Of a stretch of 42,020 bases of DNA, positions 38,976 to 42,020 are shown piece after piece. The notes beneath the pieces were generated by a model. It was not told where the DNA came from. It worked only from the letters and a program-made list of their open reading frames with translations, and searched no databases. Position numbers and translations under genes: made by a program. The stretch's first letter is position 1, and each line of letters starts with the position of its first letter. This stretch comes from Leptolinea sp964404415 (GTDB lineage: Bacteria > Chloroflexota > Anaerolineae > Anaerolineales > Anaerolineaceae), in NCBI GenBank assembly GCA_964404415.1, contig CAYOKC010000011.1:1-42020 (forward strand). Direction: 5' to 3'.

Positions 38976-39683
38976 ATGGATAACCAGACATTTCTTTCTC
39001 AATTGAACAAAACCGGGCAGGTATCCGAGTCCATCCTGCTGGGGACGATCCTGTCACTTTCGGGCGGATTCATGGATGCCTACACCTACATCGGCCGGGG
39101 CGAAGTGTTTGCCAACGCGCAGACGGGCAATATCCTGCTGCTGGGGGTCAACCTCTCGGAAGGGCGCTGGGATATGGCATTCCGCTATTTCTTCCCGGTC
39201 TTTGCCTTCGTTTTCGGCATCGCCCTCAGCGACCTGCTGCGTTACCGGTTCAAAGATGACCCCAATGTGATCCACTGGCGGCAGATCACCATACTGGCGG
39301 CCGCGCTTGTTCTGGCCCTGGTGGCATTCATCCCGCAGCCGCTGAACTTGCTGGCCAACTGCCTGGTGTCATTCTCGTGCGGAATCCAGGTGGAAAGTTT
39401 CCGCAAGATCAACGGCACCAACATGGCCACAACCATGTGTATTGGCAACCTGCGGGCGGCCACCGAATACTTCACCGAATATGCTGTGGGTCATAACCTG
39501 CGGTCCGGGCGCAAAGCCGGTATGTTCCTGGGGATGATCGCTGTGTTCGTGGTGGGCGCCGTGCTGGGCAACACAAGTGTATTAATATGGAAGGAACGCG
39601 CCATCCTCGTCAGCGCGGCGCTGTTGTTCATCGGATTTCTATTGATGTTCATCCATACCAATGATGAGGTGTATTCTGTTTAG
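38976..39683 (+). CDS. DUF1275 (YoaK-like) membrane protein
   Basis: A 235-residue integral membrane protein with about six hydrophobic segments and the DUF1275 hallmarks: LSLSGGFMDAYTYIGRGEVFANAQTGN near the N-terminus and the CGIQVESFRKINGTNMATTMCIGNL block in the middle. The biochemical role of the family is not established. A TATAAT box ends 11 bp before the ATG, so the leader would be only a few bases, and no ribosome site is visible. Confidence 0.9.
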   Translation: MDNQTFLSQLNKTGQVSESILLGTILSLSGGFMDAYTYIGRGEVFANAQTGNILLLGVNLSEGRWDMAFRYFFPVFAFVFGIALSDLLRYRFKDDPNVIHWRQITILAAALVLALVAFIPQPLNLLANCLVSFSCGIQVESFRKINGTNMATTMCIGNLRAATEYFTEYAVGHNLRSGRKAGMFLGMIAVFVVGAVLGNTSVLIWKERAILVSAALLFIGFLLMFIHTNDEVYSV

Positions 39684-39771
39684 AAGCAGGTTGGACGAAC
39701 TGGTGAAGCCGTCACAGGTAATAACTTAAAAGATTCCGAACCATTTTTTCCAACCTGATATGGGGAAGAAA

Positions 39772-40281
39772 ATGAAACATTCAGATAAAAAAACCGGCGG
39801 TGACGCTGCCGGTAAAATATTGATCGTGTATTACTCTTTTTCAGGCACCACCGTTCGGCTGGCGGAGGAGATCGCCCGTCAAACCGGCGGCGACCTGCGT
39901 GCTCTGGTTCCAATGACGCCCTACACGTTTGACTTCAACACGGCAGCCAGACAGGCCCGGCAGGAAATAGAGCGGGGCTATTGCCCGAAGTTATCGTCTG
40001 GCCTTGAACCGGTTGACGGCTACGGAAATATATTCATCGGCTCACCCAACTGGTTCAAAACGTTCGCGCCTCCGGTGCTCAGTTTTTTGCGGGGTGTAAA
40101 GCTCACCGGCAAAACGGTCATCCCATTTTGCACGCACGGGGGAGGGGGATTCGGACGCATGGAGACTGAGATCGCGAAGGAATGCCCGGGGGCCAGGCTG
40201 TTGCCCGGTTTCGCCGGTTCAGCTTCCTTCACCGCGGCAGAAGTCACCACGTGGCTGCGGGTTACAGTCGCGGTGATATAG
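39772..40281 (+). CDS. Flavodoxin family protein
   Basis: A 169-residue flavodoxin-like protein. The FMN phosphate loop is YYSFSGTTVRLAEEI (about residues 19-33). The second flavin loop is GSPNWFKTFAPPVLSFL, and HGGGGFGRME forms the third. It matches the flavodoxin_4 group, which acts as a small FMN electron carrier or quinone/nitro reductase. The ATG at 39772 follows GGGGA by five bases; an in-frame ATG at 39760 is also possible. It stands alone between the DUF1275 and sulfatase-like genes. Confidence 0.88.
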   Translation: MKHSDKKTGGDAAGKILIVYYSFSGTTVRLAEEIARQTGGDLRALVPMTPYTFDFNTAARQARQEIERGYCPKLSSGLEPVDGYGNIFIGSPNWFKTFAPPVLSFLRGVKLTGKTVIPFCTHGGGGFGRMETEIAKECPGARLLPGFAGSASFTAAEVTTWLRVTVAVI

Positions 40282-40314
40282 AATCGCCATGGCCGTAAAT
40301 GCATACAATACAGT

Positions 40315-42020
40315 ATGCGAATGGATGTGAAAATATGGAACGCGGGCTGGATCGCCCGATATGTTCTGGTTCCCGCCGGCGTATTGTTCGTCTACTGCGC
40401 GGGGTTCGCTTTGTCTGCTTATATGCTGTTGCCGCTCAGCGTCAACTATAACTTCGCCCGGAACCTGGGGATAACAACATTTGTAATTCTTTTCGCCGGC
40501 GGTGTTCTTTATTATGTTGCCCGCAGGAATAATCCTGTTATTGGCGGGATTAAGAAGTCTTCTCCGGTAAAACCCTCACCCGGTGACACCATCCTGCTGC
40601 TGCTTCCGTTGACGCCGGTCGCGCAGTATACGGTGATCAACGCGGGCATCATATCCACCACAGGCGCGGTGTACGTCACCGCTTTTTTCGGGTTGATGTC
40701 TGCCCTGTTCATCCTGGTTATTCCCCTGCTGATGAGGCCATTGGCTGATCTCAGAATGCTGCAGGCGGTGGGATCTGCGTTTGTTTTCAGCCTGACGAAC
40801 ATGGCGATCCTCAGCCAGACCCATGCCTGGTATGCGTACGGAGATGCTTTATTGCAACAGGCGTTGTTCTGGGGAGTGCTGGTCATTCTGCTGGTGTTAA
40901 CCCGGTTGAAAAGCCGCGTTATTTTGTTCGCGGCGGTCATCGGATATTTTCTGGCGGGGATCGTTTTGCCGCTGCCGGATGAAAAAGCACCGGAGGCAGC
41001 CGGCGGCTCTTCATCGGAAGTAACTGACATATCCACCCTATTAAAAGGAAAGAACCCCGAGATAACTCCGAATGTGTATCTGCTTGTGTATGATTCGTAC
41101 GCGCCAGGCGAGACCATGGCCGCCTATGGGATCGATATCGCGCAGCAGTTCGGGTTTCTGGACGCGCAGGGTTTTCAACTGTACCCCCGGGCGTATACCA
41201 TCCACGCTGAGACGTTGAGTTCCATGAACAGTGTTCTGGCAGTCGCGTCCATCGCGGGCAGCTCTCCGAAAGCGGTATCCGGTGACAACCGTGTCGTGCG
41301 GCAATTCAAGTCACTCGGGTATACAACCTTTGGAATATTCCCCACCGACTATATGTTCCGCGACCTGAAGCCCGGGTACGATGTCTTCCGGCCGGTGTAC
41401 AGTACACCGCCATATTACCAGTTGATCAAATCGGTGCTGATGGGTGAATTCCGGTTTGACAGCAGTTTCACCGAAATGCCTGACGGGACGTTTTCCGAAG
41501 CGAAAAAGGAGTTGCTGCTGCGAGCCGCCGCGGGACGGTCATTCGTGTATACCCATTCCACGCGGCCGTTTCACAGCCAGAATTCGGGGAAGTGCCTTCC
41601 GGATGAGATTGCCCGTTACGCGAAGAGGGTAGAGGCGGCCAACCGCGAAATGAGAGATGACATCCTCACGATCCTCGACCATGATCCACACGCCCTGATC
41701 GTTGTGATGAGTGACCACGGTCCGTACCTGACGAAAAACTGCATCGGACTGTCAAAAGGGTATACCTTGCCGGAGGTCACCCGGCTGGATATCCAGGACC
41801 GGTATGGCACGCTGTTGGCCATCCGCTGGCCGGACGGGGAATATGACCCGTTTGATGATATCACCGTGATCCAGGACGTCTTTCCGGCCATATTCTCATG
41901 GATGTACCGCGATACGGCGGTGCTGGCATCAAAGGTGCCGCCGGTGACACGCTGGGAGAGGAACATGGTCGCCGGCGCGTCTGTCAACAACGGGGTGATC
42001 AGCGGCGGAGTGGATGACGG
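40315..42020 (+). CDS. Membrane-anchored sulfatase/phosphoethanolamine-transferase-like protein (partial)
   Basis: The reading frame is open from 40315 to the window end (568 codons, no stop), so the C-terminus is missing. About six hydrophobic segments lie in the first 210 residues. An extracytoplasmic domain follows with alkaline-phosphatase-superfamily features: VYLLVYDSYAPGETMAAYGI (metal-binding Asp), HAETLSSMNSVLAVAS (candidate nucleophile region), YTHSTRPFHSQNSG and VVMSDHGPYLT (metal-binding Asp-His). Relatives in Chloroflexota are uncharacterised; other superfamily members transfer phospho-groups to lipids or glycans. TACAAT at 40304-40309 lies five bases before the ATG, suggesting a leaderless message; ATG 40321 is an alternative. 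Confidence 0.8.
   Translation, partial: MRMDVKIWNAGWIARYVLVPAGVLFVYCAGFALSAYMLLPLSVNYNFARNLGITTFVILFAGGVLYYVARRNNPVIGGIKKSSPVKPSPGDTILLLLPLTPVAQYTVINAGIISTTGAVYVTAFFGLMSALFILVIPLLMRPLADLRMLQAVGSAFVFSLTNMAILSQTHAWYAYGDALLQQALFWGVLVILLVLTRLKSRVILFAAVIGYFLAGIVLPLPDEKAPEAAGGSSSEVTDISTLLKGKNPEITPNVYLLVYDSYAPGETMAAYGIDIAQQFGFLDAQGFQLYPRAYTIHAETLSSMNSVLAVASIAGSSPKAVSGDNRVVRQFKSLGYTTFGIFPTDYMFRDLKPGYDVFRPVYSTPPYYQLIKSVLMGEFRFDSSFTEMPDGTFSEAKKELLLRAAAGRSFVYTHSTRPFHSQNSGKCLPDEIARYAKRVEAANREMRDDILTILDHDPHALIVVMSDHGPYLTKNCIGLSKGYTLPEVTRLDIQDRYGTLLAIRWPDGEYDPFDDITVIQDVFPAIFSWMYRDTAVLASKVPPVTRWERNMVAGASVNNGVISGGVDD

Overview
The window looks like a chromosomal contig from a Chloroflexota bacterium, most likely of the Anaerolineae. 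The evidence is a NBR1 Ig-like domain secreted protein, an ECF sigma factor followed by a DUF5667-type protein, proline/threonine-rich lipoproteins, a GC-rich coding background and gene-free stretches packed with short palindromic repeats. Two 100-N scaffold gaps (8898-8997, 11767-11866) point to a draft or metagenome assembly. No rRNA, tRNA, CRISPR array or transposase gene was seen.

Layout. 0.25-4.35 kb (minus strand): ABC exporter (ATPase, ABC-2 permease) with a DesK-type histidine kinase and NarL-type regulator, an arrangement like the Lnr/Yfi antimicrobial-resistance loci. 4.5-6.3 kb: PTS enzyme I. 6.4-7.0 kb: Phd/RelE toxin-antitoxin (TA) pair. 7.2-9.3 kb: GH94 disaccharide phosphorylase cut by an assembly gap. 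9.3-12.3 kb: repeats around a membrane serine hydrolase. 12.3-14.7 kb: membrane zinc-ribbon protein, then an ECF sigma/DUF5667 operon between two nearly identical terminators. 14.8-17.8 kb (minus): orphan OmpR regulator, Phd/VapC pair and a degenerate GGDEF protein with a long leader. 18.4-21.8 kb: MarR regulator divergent from an MFS-SDR-membrane protein operon. 21.9-22.7 kb: glutamine amidotransferase. 22.7-26.4 kb (minus): an AT-rich two-gene operon of an UPF1/DNA2-type and a UvrD-type superfamily 1 helicase, the best candidate for an undescribed (perhaps defence) system. 26.5-28.8 kb: YgbA_NO protein, ICMT-like methyltransferase, NBR1-domain protein. 29-34 kb: propeller-like exported protein, AraC regulator, two serine hydrolases. 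34.4 kb: PadR regulator with a strong palindromic operator. 35-39 kb: a SdrD_B-domain lipoprotein and an AbiEi/AbiEii TA module separated by 221-bp composite repeats; a remnant of a second lipoprotein gene tail lies just after the toxin. 39-42 kb: DUF1275 protein, flavodoxin and a membrane sulfatase-like protein running off the end.

Themes. The window holds three TA modules, one putative defence operon and several families of intergenic hairpins, many bounded by GTAGG/CCTAC ends, so much of it is plastic accessory DNA. Several regulators and enzymes appear to be transcribed from promoters placed so close to the start codon that the mRNA would be leaderless.
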